Of a DNA stretch of 64,000 nt, positions 1 through 7,956 are shown in pieces. This stretch comes from Pedococcus_A sp963730585 (lineage in GTDB: Bacteria > Actinomycetota > Actinomycetes > Actinomycetales > Dermatophilaceae): assembly GCA_963730585.1 (NCBI GenBank), contig CAVSSL010000010.1, positions 310,001 through 374,000 of the forward strand, in the 5' to 3' direction. Below the pieces are notes generated by a model. It did not search any database. It saw nothing but the letters and a program-made list of their open reading frames with translations, and was not told the DNA's origin. Numbering within the stretch: the stretch's first letter is position 1; every line of letters starts with the position of its first letter. The position numbers and the translations under genes were made by a program.

Positions 1-280
1 TGAAGACCACTTCGGCTTCGCGGGCGGGCTCGACGGCGAGGAAGCAGATGTCTGCTCGTCCCTCCGTCAGCGCCTCGAACGACTTGCGCGCCGCGTCGAA
101 GCAGACGAGTTCCACCGGCAGGTCCAAGCGCGCGCCGACCTCGCGCGCAATGTCGACTGTGACGCCGCCCGGTGCCGTCGGAGTGCCGTGCGCCAGCACC
201 GGGTTGCCCAGGTTGATCGAGGCCCGCAGGACGCCAGTCGGGGCCAGATCACCGGCAATGGCACCAGTCGCGGTCGTCAT
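1..280 (-). CDS. Solute-binding protein family 3 domain protein (C-terminus cut off by window edge)
   Basis: The first 93 codons are visible, read leftward from an ATG at 278-280; the rest lies outside the window. The translation begins with a short polar stretch, then a lobe-1 beta-alpha pattern (LAPTGVLRASINLGNP, GGVTVDIARE, then FEALTEGRADICF) typical of PF00497 periplasmic amino-acid binding proteins. No signal peptide or lipobox precedes the domain, so this copy may be cytoplasmic; such leaderless homologues are common beside soluble enzymes. Ligand and partner cannot be told from the fragment. It stands alone, with a structured 205-bp spacer separating it from the upstream VOC gene on the same strand. 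Confidence 0.7.
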   Translation of the reverse strand, partial: MTTATGAIAGDLAPTGVLRASINLGNPVLAHGTPTAPGGVTVDIAREVGARLDLPVELVCFDAARKSFEALTEGRADICFLAVEPAREAEVVF

Positions 281-395
281 GGGCTGGATCGTAACGAGCG
301 AACACGACTGGTCAGATGGGTCCGTGACAGCTCGCCCACAGTCGCCGACCTGCGGGACGGCGCCAACCAACCCGCCGCGGCCATCCTCTGGAAGA

Positions 396-454
396 GCGAC
401 GTGAGGCGTCACCGGTGACGCCGGCTGTCGCGAGCGGCGACACCCTCACGTCGC
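396..454. other. Perfect nested inverted repeat forming a three-way junction (terminator or structured RNA)
   Basis: An 11-bp closing helix, GCGACGTGAGG at 396-406 paired with CCTCACGTCGC at 444-454, encloses two further perfect hairpins: CGTCA/TGACG around CCGG (407-420) and TGTCGC/GCGACA (426-442). It lies downstream of the leftward VOC gene, so termination is the simplest role. The multi-branch fold is more elaborate than an ordinary terminator and there is no T-run. Confidence 0.55.
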
Positions 455-485
455 GTCACAATCCCGTCAGGAGTTCCTCCGGAGG

Positions 486-890
486 TCAGGGCTGCTTGGG
501 TTGGAGGAACTCCAGCCGGTTGCCGTGGCTGTCGGCCGTGTAGAACCGCCGCATGCCGGGGAAGTTGTCGTCCCACTCGTAGGGCCACGCGTGGGCATCG
601 AGGCGGGCGGCCAGGACGTCGAGATCGGCCAGGATGCCGGGATGGGCCTTGCGCTGCGGGGCGAACCCCTCTTCGACGCCAAGGTGGATCTCGAGGTGGT
701 CAGCGCGGACCCACAGCCCACCGCGAGCGGCCAGGACGGGCGGCTTTGCGACCTCGGTCATCCCCAGGACGGCCACGTAGAACGCTCGGGCCTCGTCCTC
801 TCCGCCCGTGGGCAGCGCCAACTGGACGTGATGCAGACCGAGTGCGAGGTCGGTGCGCGCTGGCGATTCGGCATAGGGCTGCACGTTCAC
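486..890 (-). CDS. VOC (glyoxalase/bleomycin-resistance) family protein
   Basis: A 134-residue single-domain VOC protein. It opens with a beta strand carrying LHHVQLALP, followed by EARAFYVAVLGM and a terminal SHGNRLEFLQP strand, the usual beta-alpha-beta-beta-beta layout with potential metal ligands His and Glu (HHVQ, NRLEF). The start is a GTG at 888-890 with GGAG five bases upstream on the minus strand. Substrate is unknown; family members include glyoxalase I, dioxygenases and drug-binding proteins. It is monocistronic, with the 396-454 structure at its 3' side. Confidence 0.85.
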   Translation of the reverse strand: MNVQPYAESPARTDLALGLHHVQLALPTGGEDEARAFYVAVLGMTEVAKPPVLAARGGLWVRADHLEIHLGVEEGFAPQRKAHPGILADLDVLAARLDAHAWPYEWDDNFPGMRRFYTADSHGNRLEFLQPKQP

Positions 891-1116
891 AGCTGCTCCA
901 TCGGTCGGTGAGTCGGTCTCCTGAACGCTAGCGGCTGCGTCGGCCGACGGGTGCTCGCTTGGTTGGGCAGGTCGCGAGACCTCGCCGACAACGAAAGCAG
1001 CTGCCCGCCGTTCCTGTCAGGATCAGCGCCATGGCTCAGCGTCACACCTGTCCGCCGACACCACTCAGTGCCGGTGCGCCACTGGCCCCTGCACGCGGGC
1101 AGCAGAGGGAGCCGTG

Positions 1117-1707
1117 ATGGGGGTGGACACGTCGGACCTGACGGTCATGAGGTTTGTCGCCGAGCACCGCAGCGAGTGGGCGACCTCCGTCGCGACCAGC
1201 GTCATGTGGGCCGGGACGACCCCTGTCGTCCTCGGGGTGGTTGCGCTCCTCATCGGGGTCGCCGTCATCGCGTTCCGGCTGTGGCGAGCTGCGGCCGCGG
1301 TCGGGGCGGCGCTGGTGATCGCTGCTGTCGCGGCAGCCGCGTTCAAGTCGCTCATCGAACGCCCCCGGCCACCGGCCGAGCTGGCCATCGTGACCACCGC
1401 AGGCTTCTCCTTCCCGTCCACGCAAGCCGCGGAGACAGCCGCCCTCGCTGCTGCGGTCATCCTCACTCAGCGGTGGCCCAGCAAGGCCTTGTCCCGAGCC
1501 GCGGCGGCCGCCCTGGCTGGAGGGGTGGCCCTGGTCGGCGTGTGCATGGTCTACCTCGGCGCGCACTGGTCGACCGACGTGCTCGCTGGTTGGGCGCTCG
1601 GAGCGGCAGTCGGCACGGGAGCTGCGTTTGCGGCTCGAGCAGCCGGGCGCACAGCCGTGCGGACGCAGGGAAGCGCGCGTCGGGCAACCGTGATGCGACG
1701 CGAATGA
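1117..1707 (+). CDS. PAP2-family membrane phosphatase-like protein with a degenerate active site
   Basis: About 196 residues with four or five hydrophobic segments and the PAP2 core. The first motif is intact (K77-SLIERP-RP). The second reads FPSTQ (about 99-103) instead of PSGH, losing the proton-donor His. In the third, SRxxxxxHxxxD, the nucleophile-type H150 and D154 are kept (GAHWSTD) but SR is replaced by CM. So it looks like a PAP2 fold with reduced or altered chemistry; undecaprenyl-pyrophosphate or phosphatidate phosphatase activity should not be assumed. AGAGGGA at 1104-1110 serves the ATG at 1117; a GTG at 1114 is equally possible. The stop overlaps a small downstream frame (ATGA). 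Confidence 0.75.
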   Translation: MGVDTSDLTVMRFVAEHRSEWATSVATSVMWAGTTPVVLGVVALLIGVAVIAFRLWRAAAAVGAALVIAAVAAAAFKSLIERPRPPAELAIVTTAGFSFPSTQAAETAALAAAVILTQRWPSKALSRAAAAALAGGVALVGVCMVYLGAHWSTDVLAGWALGAAVGTGAAFAARAAGRTAVRTQGSARRATVMRRE

Positions 1708-1829
1708 TGCGCCCGCAAGAAAGGAGGGTGCCCTCATTCTGGGCCGACGCCGTCATCGGCAGTGGTCTCGCAGCACTGAATGGCTGGCTCACCCATTGGC
1801 GGGCACGGCGCAAGGTGACGAAGCCCTAG
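1704..1829 (+). CDS. Possible 41-residue small ORF coupled to the PAP2 gene
   Basis: An ATG at 1704 overlaps the PAP2 stop in an ATGA junction, giving a 41-codon frame with a central amphipathic stretch (FWADAVIGSGLAALNGWL) and a basic tail (HWRARRKVTKP). The arrangement would allow translational coupling. No family is recognised and codon preference is not decisive; it may be chance. Confidence 0.22.
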   Translation: MMRPQERRVPSFWADAVIGSGLAALNGWLTHWRARRKVTKP

Positions 1830-1951
1830 GAGCAACAGCCGGATTCGAGTGCTTCTGACGTGGAGACGCTGCGTGCGGCACGATGGGCGGCATACGCGCG
1901 GGCAGGGAAGGTGCAATGGCCCAAGGTCGATGACGGGAAGGGCAGGCAGTG

Positions 1952-2239
1952 ATGGAGATGGAGTTCTCGGGCCCGATCTTCCACTGGCGCGGCCCGGCAC
2001 CGCACCACTTCGTCACCGTCCCGGACGAGGAGTCCGAGCTGGTGAAGGAGTTCGGCCACCTGAGCTACGGCTGGGGCTGCATCCCGGTCCGCGGCCGCGT
2101 CGGCCGCACCGACTTCCAGACGTCCCTCATCCCCAAGGACGGACGGTTCCTCGTGCCGCTCAAGGTGGTCGTCCGCCGCGCCGAAGGGCTCGACGTCGGT
2201 GACGACGTCACCATCCGGCTGACCCTCGACACCGACTGA
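1952..2239 (+). CDS. DUF1905 domain protein
   Basis: A 95-residue protein covering just the DUF1905 beta-barrel domain: it begins MEMEFSGPIFHWRG, has the GWGCIPV strand and ends GDDVTIRLTLDTD. DUF1905 proteins are small soluble actinobacterial proteins, sometimes fused to a YdeI-type (OmdA) domain, which is absent here. Purine-rich GGGAAGGGCAGG precedes the ATG; a GTG three bases earlier (1949) is in frame. Function unknown. It is followed by a separate VOC gene on the same strand. Confidence 0.8.
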   Translation: MEMEFSGPIFHWRGPAPHHFVTVPDEESELVKEFGHLSYGWGCIPVRGRVGRTDFQTSLIPKDGRFLVPLKVVVRRAEGLDVGDDVTIRLTLDTD

Positions 2240-2342
2240 GCGCTGCCCCGGCGCGCGGGGCACAGACTAGGCGGACCAGGCACCGGGCAGGGCGCTCCAC
2301 CCACCGCTACGCTGCCGGCCACTGTCACCGAGGGAGGGCCGC

Positions 2343-2729
2343 ATGTCATCACCGACCGGAGTCGGCGCCATCACGCTGTTCGTCGAGGACCTGCCGGAGG
2401 CGAAAGCCTTCTACACGAGGGTCTTTGACCTGGCGGTGCACGTCGAGGACGACAACTCGGCCGTCTTCCGCTTCGGCGAGACGCTCATCAACCTGCTGAG
2501 CACGCGCGCGGCCGACGAGCTCGTCGACCCGGCGCCGGTGGCCACGGTCGATGCCGGGGTCCGCTGCCAGTACACCCTCGAGGTCGCGGACGTCGACGCG
2601 ACGTGCGACGTCCTGAAGGAGCGCGGGGTGGAGCTGCTGAACGGGCCGATGGACCGGCCGTGGGGCACCCGCACCGCGAGCTTCCGTGATCCGGGTGGCC
2701 ACATCTGGGAGATCGCGCAGCCCGGCTGA
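2343..2729 (+). CDS. VOC family protein
   Basis: A 128-residue VOC protein. It begins with a GAITLFVEDLPEAKAFYTRV strand-helix and ends FRDPGGHIWEIAQ, where the final Glu is a typical metal ligand. An AGGGAGGG site sits just upstream of the ATG. It is distinct in sequence from the VOC genes at 486 and 10747, so it is not a recent duplicate. Substrate unknown; a lactoylglutathione-lyase or resistance role is only a family possibility. Confidence 0.85.
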   Translation: MSSPTGVGAITLFVEDLPEAKAFYTRVFDLAVHVEDDNSAVFRFGETLINLLSTRAADELVDPAPVATVDAGVRCQYTLEVADVDATCDVLKERGVELLNGPMDRPWGTRTASFRDPGGHIWEIAQPG

Positions 2730-2752
2730 CGGCCAGCCGCTGCCGGTGAGGC

Positions 2753-3148
2753 TCAGTTCCCCGACGAGCTCTGTCCCCGCGCGCCACGCATCGCGTAGGT
2801 CTGGCACTCGCTCATCGAGTCGGAACCCGAGGCCATCCCTGCCACGACCTGACCCTTGCCCTGCCCGTCGGCGATGACCCCGAGCAGCCAGCACAGCTCC
2901 GGGTCCGCCGACCCGATCCCGCCGGTCGAGTCCGAGGTGAAAGCCACCCGACCGGCCTGGCTGACCTGCTCCGCCACGGCATCGAGCCGCTGCTGCTGTT
3001 GAACCCACATCAACGCGAGCGGCAGCAGAACGAGCGCGGCGAGGCCGACGGCGAAGCCACGAGACACCGGCTGTGCGAGGGGCCGGGCCGCCGGGTCCAA
3101 CGGGGAGGGGTTCGAGGGGGTCGTGGGTGGTGTGCCGGTGTCACTCAA
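2753..3148 (-). CDS. Small single-pass membrane protein of unknown function
   Basis: 131 residues: a Pro/Thr/Ser-rich cytoplasmic N-terminus (1-28), one transmembrane helix (about 30-50, FAVGLAALVLLPLALMWV), then an extracytoplasmic region with two Cys (in CWLLG and ECQTY) that could form a disulfide. The start is TTG, chosen because AGGAG lies five bases upstream on the minus strand. No family recognised. It sits just upstream (minus strand) of nothing obviously related and converges on the VOC gene at 2343. Confidence 0.6.
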   Translation of the reverse strand: MSDTGTPPTTPSNPSPLDPAARPLAQPVSRGFAVGLAALVLLPLALMWVQQQQRLDAVAEQVSQAGRVAFTSDSTGGIGSADPELCWLLGVIADGQGKGQVVAGMASGSDSMSECQTYAMRGARGQSSSGN

Positions 3149-3236
3149 TGGGACTCCTCGTCTCCGGGAAGCGGTGCGCCATGTCTACCGGACCCAGGGG
3201 TCGGGGAGACGTCGAAACGCCAAGCTCGTATGCCGG

Positions 3237-3686
3237 TCAGCCCTGCGCCGTGACCACAGCCAGGGCCGCAGCGGCGAACGAGACCACCGCGCCGAGCGCC
3301 CGCAACCGGTCGGCCCGCAGCAGCCGGTCCACCAGCGCCTGTTCGCGTCCGCGCGACAGCCGCCCGTGCAGCGGGAGCGGCCACGAAGGCCGTGGTGAGC
3401 CCCGAGAGGAGGCCTCCGATGACCGACACGACCACCACACCGCGACGCCACGCCCACCGGCCGCACACGTGAGCAGAGCCCACACCCCCGAGAGCACCAG
3501 TGCGCCGTAGGTCAGCACGACGAGCGGCATGATGGCCCGGCCGTGACGGGTGTGCGCGAGCGTCCAACCCGCGTCGTCCACCCGCGCGAGTGCCGGGTAG
3601 ACGACCATGGTCACCGTCAGCTGGAACCCCAGGTGCAGGGCACTCGCCACCACGAGTGCGAGGAGGGCCGCGTCGGGACCGGTCAT
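3237..3686 (-). CDS. Multi-pass membrane protein, frame-disturbed in the middle
   Basis: The 149-codon frame starts with two clear membrane helices (LLALVVASALHLGFQLTV; IMPLVVLTYGALVLSGVWAL) and ends with another (FAAAALAVV). The central part (about 3375-3470) is Ser/Pro/Arg-rich in this frame, whereas the adjacent frame reads hydrophobic GVVVVSVIGGLLSGLTTAFV. Two compensating indels, near 3374 and 3440-3475, would restore a four-helix protein resembling small DUF1772-like membrane proteins. Start ATG at 3686 is preceded by TAGCCT seven bases upstream on the minus strand, suggesting a leaderless transcript. Function unknown. Confidence 0.55.
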   Translation of the reverse strand: MTGPDAALLALVVASALHLGFQLTVTMVVYPALARVDDAGWTLAHTRHGRAIMPLVVLTYGALVLSGVWALLTCAAGGRGVAVWWSCRSSEASSRGSPRPSWPLPLHGRLSRGREQALVDRLLRADRLRALGAVVSFAAAALAVVTAQG

Positions 3687-3722
3687 GCTGGGCAGGCTAG
3701 GTACCCACGGAGAGGAGCGCGC

Positions 3723-4247
3723 GTGCAGACGATCGAGCTGCTCCTCGACGAGGCGACCGACGGAGCGGTGCGGGTGGAGTGGCAGGCGCTCGCCGACGCC
3801 GGCCTGCCCAGCCAGGCACTGCACACCGGCAGCACCAACGCGCCGCACGTCACGCTCGCCGTCGCCCGGGCGATCCCCGAGGCCGTGGAGCAGGCCGTGG
3901 CGGCGCTGGCGGGAGGACTGCCCCTGCCGGTGGAGCTCGGCGCCCTGGTGGTTTTCGGCGCCCGGCGCCTCGCGCTGGCGCGCCTCGTCGTCGCCCAGCC
4001 GGCCCTGCTCGCGCTCCACGCCGAGACCGCCGACGCCCTGGAGGGCTGTCCCGGTGTGCCGCAGTACCTCGTGCCCGGCCGGTGGACCCCGCACGTCACC
4101 CTGGCCCGCGGCCTCAGCCCTGCTCAGGTGGCCGGCGCGCTGGAGACCCTCGGGCAGGTGGAGCCCCTCTCCGGCTCGATCACCGTGCTGCGGCGTTGGG
4201 ACAGCGAGCAGCGCCGCGCGTGGCTGCTCGGCGCCCAACCCCGTTGA
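3723..4247 (+). CDS. 2'-5' RNA ligase/2H phosphoesterase family protein
   Basis: A 174-residue 2H-superfamily protein with the two diagnostic HxT motifs: H42-V-T44 in APHVTLA and H124-V-T126 in TPHVTLA, spaced as in LigT/ThpR. These His residues form the active site for hydrolysis or ligation of 2',3'-cyclic or 2'-5' phosphate bonds in RNA. GGAGAGGAG at 3708-3716 serves a GTG start at 3723. Actual substrate is unknown. It converges on the VWA gene, with a hairpin between them. Confidence 0.75.
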   Translation: MQTIELLLDEATDGAVRVEWQALADAGLPSQALHTGSTNAPHVTLAVARAIPEAVEQAVAALAGGLPLPVELGALVVFGARRLALARLVVAQPALLALHAETADALEGCPGVPQYLVPGRWTPHVTLARGLSPAQVAGALETLGQVEPLSGSITVLRRWDSEQRRAWLLGAQPR

Positions 4248-4304
4248 GCGGCCCGCCCAGCGGGTCAGAGGCCTTCACTCCCCGACACCCGTCGCACTCA
4301 GCAG

Positions 4305-4335
4305 AGGTTGCTGCCGTGGGGGTACGCAGCAACCT
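4305..4335. terminator. Hairpin between convergent genes
   Basis: AGGTTGCTGC (4305-4314) pairs perfectly with GCAGCAACCT (4326-4335) around an 11-base loop, between the stops of the LigT-like and VWA genes. Part of the left arm, CAGCAGAGGTTGC (4300-4312), is repeated directly at 4359-4371. Confidence 0.55.
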
Positions 4336-4395
4336 GGGTCGGCGGCAGCAGCTCGTGCCAGCAGAGGTTGCAGGGGGAGGAGGGTGCGCCGCCAG

Positions 4396-6433
4396 TCACC
4401 GACCGCCGCGGCGGGCCCGGAGGTAGTCGGCGACGACGTACTCGCCCAACCGGTCCAGTGACGGGGTGAACACCCGGCCGCCGGCCCGCCGAGCGACCGC
4501 GTCGACGAACCGGGCCAGGCCGGGGTCGTCGCCGAGCATGAAGACGTTGAGCGCGGCCCCGCTGCGGCGCAGCTCGTCGACCTGCGCGACCGTCGCGCGC
4601 ACCGTCGCCGTGGTCGGCGGCCACATGAACTGCGGCTCGCCGTCCGGGCCGAGGTGAGCGGTCGGCTCGCCGTCGGTCACCACCAGCACGACCGGTTCGG
4701 CGTCGGGGTGCCGGCGCAGGTGCCGGCCCGCCAGCATGAGGGCGTGCTGCAGGTTGGTGCCCTGCACCCACTCCGGCTCCGCCTCGGCCAGCTGGACCGG
4801 CGTCATCCGCCGCGCCGCGATGTTGAAGCCGATGATCTGCAGCGCGTCGTGCCGGAACCGGGTCTGCACCAGGTGCGAGAGCGCCAGGGCCGTCTGCTTC
4901 ATCGGCCCCCAGCGACCCTCCTGGAGCATCGAGAACGACATGTCGACGCACAGGGCGACCGCGGCCGTCGTGCGCCGCTCCGTCTCGACCACCTCGAAGT
5001 CCTCGACGAGCAGGCTCACCCCGGACGGTGCCCCGTCCTCGGTGGCCGCGCCACGCGGCATACCGCTGGAAGCGTTGCGCCGCAATGCGTTCGACACCGT
5101 GCGCACCGTGTCGAGGGGCAGCTCGTCGCCGAACTCCCACGCGCGGCTGAGGCCGGTGGGCTCGTCGGCCTGTCCGGGTTGGCGGTCGTCGTGGTCGCCG
5201 CGCCCGCTCGCGGACAGGTGGTCGAAGACCCGCCGCAGCGCCGTCTCGCCCAGCCGGCGCACCGCGCGGGGCGTGAGGCGCAGTCCGTCGTCGCCCCGCG
5301 TGAGGTAGCCCTGCCGCTCCAGCTCGCGCTCGAGCTGCCGCAGTGCCTCGAAGTCGCGCGCGGCCCCCGCGCCGAGCCGCTGCTCGAGCCGCTCGACGTC
5401 GACGTCGTCGAGGCTCGCCCCGGCGTACCCCTGGGCCAGCTGGTCCGAGAGCGCCTCGAGGTCGGCCAGCTCGGCCACCGCCTCCACCGCCTCGCCGTAC
5501 CCCAGGGAGTCGCCTCCCTGCATGCGTACCGGGGTGCCCCGGTCGAGCCCCGGACGCAGGGCGCGCAGGTTGTCCGACAGCTGCGCCATCTGGGCCGCGA
5601 GGTCGGCGTCGCCCATCGCGTCGGCCACCAGCTGTGAGAGCTGCTCGCGTTGCTCCGGGCTGAGCGAGGCCATCATCCGCGCCGCCGCCGCCTGTCGGCG
5701 GGCCAGGGCGTCGATGAGCTCGTCGACGTCCTTCGGCTGCTCGGGGAAGAGGTCACCGTGGCGGTCCATGAACTCGCGGAACCGGTCGGTGGTGTCCTCG
5801 CCGCGGGCGTGTGCCGCCAGCAGGGCGTTGAGGTCGGCGAGCATGTCCTTGACCGCCTGCATCGCCTCCGGGTCCTGCCCCGACAGGGCCTGCTTCAGGC
5901 CGGCGAACTGGGCGTCGAGCACCTCGCGCCGCAGCATCTGCTGGATCTGGTCGTAGATGTCCTTGGCCTCGGGGGAGTGCCACTCGTGGTCGGCCAGCGC
6001 GCGCACCGCGCCGGCGACGTCGTCGGGCAGCGTCGCGAGGTCCATCTCGGCGAGGCGGGCGGCGTCGGTGTCCTCTCCGGCGAGGGCATCACGCTCGGCG
6101 GCCAGCGCCTGGTCGAGCATCGCCCGCACCTGGTCGAGGGTGCCGCCGAGGTCGCCGCGGCGCCGGGCCGCCTCGCGCATCCGCCGGATCCGGTCGGCGA
6201 GCTGGTCGAGGCCGCCCCGCCCGTCCATGCCCACGCCGCAGCAGGTCCTGCAGCGCCTCGCGCGCGCTGCCGCCGGCGAGCACCTCCCTGCCCACCTCGT
6301 CGAGCGCCGCCCGCACGTCGTAGGGCGGTGCCAGCGGGTCGGGGCCGCCGCGCCACGGCCCGTAGCGGAAGCGGCCGTGGTGGGCCGGGTCCGGGCGTCC
6401 GGGGCCACCAGGTCTGCGGGGAGGGCCGGCCAC
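4396..6433 (-). CDS. VWA domain protein, partner of the AAA ATPase (one frameshift near 6232)
   Basis: Large Asp/Ala/Arg-rich, helix-rich protein with a C-terminal von Willebrand A domain (about the last 190 residues). The MIDAS motif reads DMSFSM, followed by a conserved Thr-containing loop and a VTDGEPTAH segment. It matches the actinobacterial pair annotated as magnesium-chelatase-like ATPase plus VWA protein. The N-terminus (GTG at 6433, MAGPPRRPG..., up to LQDLLRRG) and the rest (MDGRGGLDQL...) lie in different frames; one extra G in a GGG run near 6232 explains it. Ten bases separate it from the upstream AAA gene. Role: probably a substrate adaptor or metal-dependent assembly partner of a MoxR-like chaperone; not cobalamin or chlorophyll synthesis (inference). 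Confidence 0.8.
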
Positions 6434-6442
6434 CGTGGTCCC

Positions 6443-7834
6443 CTACGCGCCGTACACGGTGCGCCCCGCCACCGTGTCCTTGTCGATGCGCCGGGTCAGG
6501 TGCAGGCCCTCGAGCGCGAACTCGACCGCCGCGGCGACCTCGCCGGGCGAGGCGTCGTCGCCGTGGCCGAGCCGGTCGAGCACCTTCGAGAGCCCGGGCA
6601 CGGTGCCGATCTGCCCGAGCAGGTCGGCCGCCGGCACGAGCTCACCGGTCTCGACGACGGCGCCCTCGGCGAACAGGTCGGTGAACCCCGAGAGGTCGAG
6701 GCCGACGAGCCGGTCGCGGAACGTCTCGGCCACGGCCACCCGCAGCAGGTGGTCGAGCACCTCGCGCTCGCGGCCCTCCTCGCCCATCTCGAACTCGACC
6801 TTGCCCAGCAGGGTCGGCACCACGGTGGGCACGTCGCAGACCCGCGCCACCGCGTCGGCCTCGCCGGCCCGGGCAGAGCGGCGCAGGGCGGAGGCGGCCA
6901 CGCTCTCGGCCCCGGCGATCGCGAAACGCGCCGACACCCCGGAGCGCTGGTCGACCGCGGCCGACTCGCGCAGGCCCCGTGTGAACCGGGCCACCACCTC
7001 GACGAGGTGCTCCGGCACCTCGGCCACCAGCTCCGCCTCCTGGGAGATCAGCGCCACCTCGTCGGAGACCTCGAACGGGTAGTGCGTGCGGATCTCGGCG
7101 CCGAAGCGGTCCTTCAGCGGCGTGATGATGCGCCCGCGGTTGGTGTAGTCCTCGGGGTTGGCGGTCGCGACGAGCAGCAGGTCGAGCGGCAGGCGCAGCG
7201 AGTACCCGCGGATCTGGATGTCACGCTCCTCCAGCACGTTGAACAGCGCCACCTGGATCCGCTCGGCCAGGTCGGGCAGCTCGTTGAGCCCGAAGACCCC
7301 GCGGTTCGAGCGCGGCACCAGGCCGTAGTGCACCGTCTCGGGGTCGCCGAGGGTGCGGCCCTGGGCCACCTTGACGGGGTCGACGTCGCCGACCAGGTCG
7401 CCGACGCTGGTGTCCGGGGTGGCGAGCTTCTCGGCATACCGCTCGCTGCGGTGCCGCCACCGGATCGGCAGGTCGTCGCCGAGCTCCTCGGCCAGCCGCA
7501 CGCAGCGCCCGCACACGGGCTCGAGCGGGTCGTCGTGGATCTCGCAGCCCTGCACGGCGGGGCTCCACTCGTCGAGCAGGGCGCCGATCGTGCGCATCAG
7601 CCGGGTCTTGCCCTGCCCGCGCTCGCCGAGCAGGACGAGGTCGTGGCCCGCGAGCAGGGCGCTCTCGAGCTCGGGCAGCACGGTCTCGTCGAAGCCCACG
7701 ATGCCGGGAAAGGCCGTCTCGCCCGAGCGCAGCCGGGCCAGCAGGTTGTCGCGGATCTCCTGCTTCACCGTGCGGTGCCGGTGGCCCTGCGCGAGCAGTG
7801 CCCCGAGGGTGGTCGCGGAGGGTCGGTCACTCAT
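6443..7834 (-). CDS. MoxR/magnesium-chelatase-like AAA+ ATPase
   Basis: 463 residues. Walker A is GERGQGKT (70-77), Walker B-like GVFGLNELPDL follows, and sensor-1 is ATANPEDY. A Cys pair (CGRC) with an upstream Cys in the Walker A-B insert could bind metal. The C-terminal half is helical. Such ATPases act with a VWA protein, here the gene directly downstream, as MoxR-type chaperones remodelling or metal-loading a client. The ATG start at 7834 has TAGCGT six bases upstream on the minus strand and no Shine-Dalgarno, so the transcript is probably leaderless. The client protein is not apparent in the neighbourhood. Confidence 0.85.
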   Translation of the reverse strand: MSDRPSATTLGALLAQGHRHRTVKQEIRDNLLARLRSGETAFPGIVGFDETVLPELESALLAGHDLVLLGERGQGKTRLMRTIGALLDEWSPAVQGCEIHDDPLEPVCGRCVRLAEELGDDLPIRWRHRSERYAEKLATPDTSVGDLVGDVDPVKVAQGRTLGDPETVHYGLVPRSNRGVFGLNELPDLAERIQVALFNVLEERDIQIRGYSLRLPLDLLLVATANPEDYTNRGRIITPLKDRFGAEIRTHYPFEVSDEVALISQEAELVAEVPEHLVEVVARFTRGLRESAAVDQRSGVSARFAIAGAESVAASALRRSARAGEADAVARVCDVPTVVPTLLGKVEFEMGEEGREREVLDHLLRVAVAETFRDRLVGLDLSGFTDLFAEGAVVETGELVPAADLLGQIGTVPGLSKVLDRLGHGDDASPGEVAAAVEFALEGLHLTRRIDKDTVAGRTVYGA

Positions 7835-7898
7835 TGGGCCACGCTACGTCCGCTCCCGCGGGCGCACCAACGAATGGTCCAGCTGGTGACCCCCACGA

Positions 7899-7934
7899 CC
7901 GAACCCCGCCTCCCAGAGGGGAGACGGGGTTCGG
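7899..7934 (-). terminator. Strong terminator hairpin of the surface-protein gene
   Basis: CCGAACCCCG (7899-7908) pairs with CGGGGTTCGG (7925-7934), extended by CCTCCC/GGGGAG. It lies just past the stop of the leftward gene ending at 7957. Confidence 0.7.
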
Positions 7935-7956
7935 GGTATGCCGTGGGGGGCCGGCG

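Noticed and set aside
951..1829. Long open frame in a second frame across the PAP2 gene
   Set aside because: The translation is Arg/Gly/Ser-rich low-complexity, typical of GC-rich shadow frames; only its last 41 codons are retained as a doubtful small ORF.
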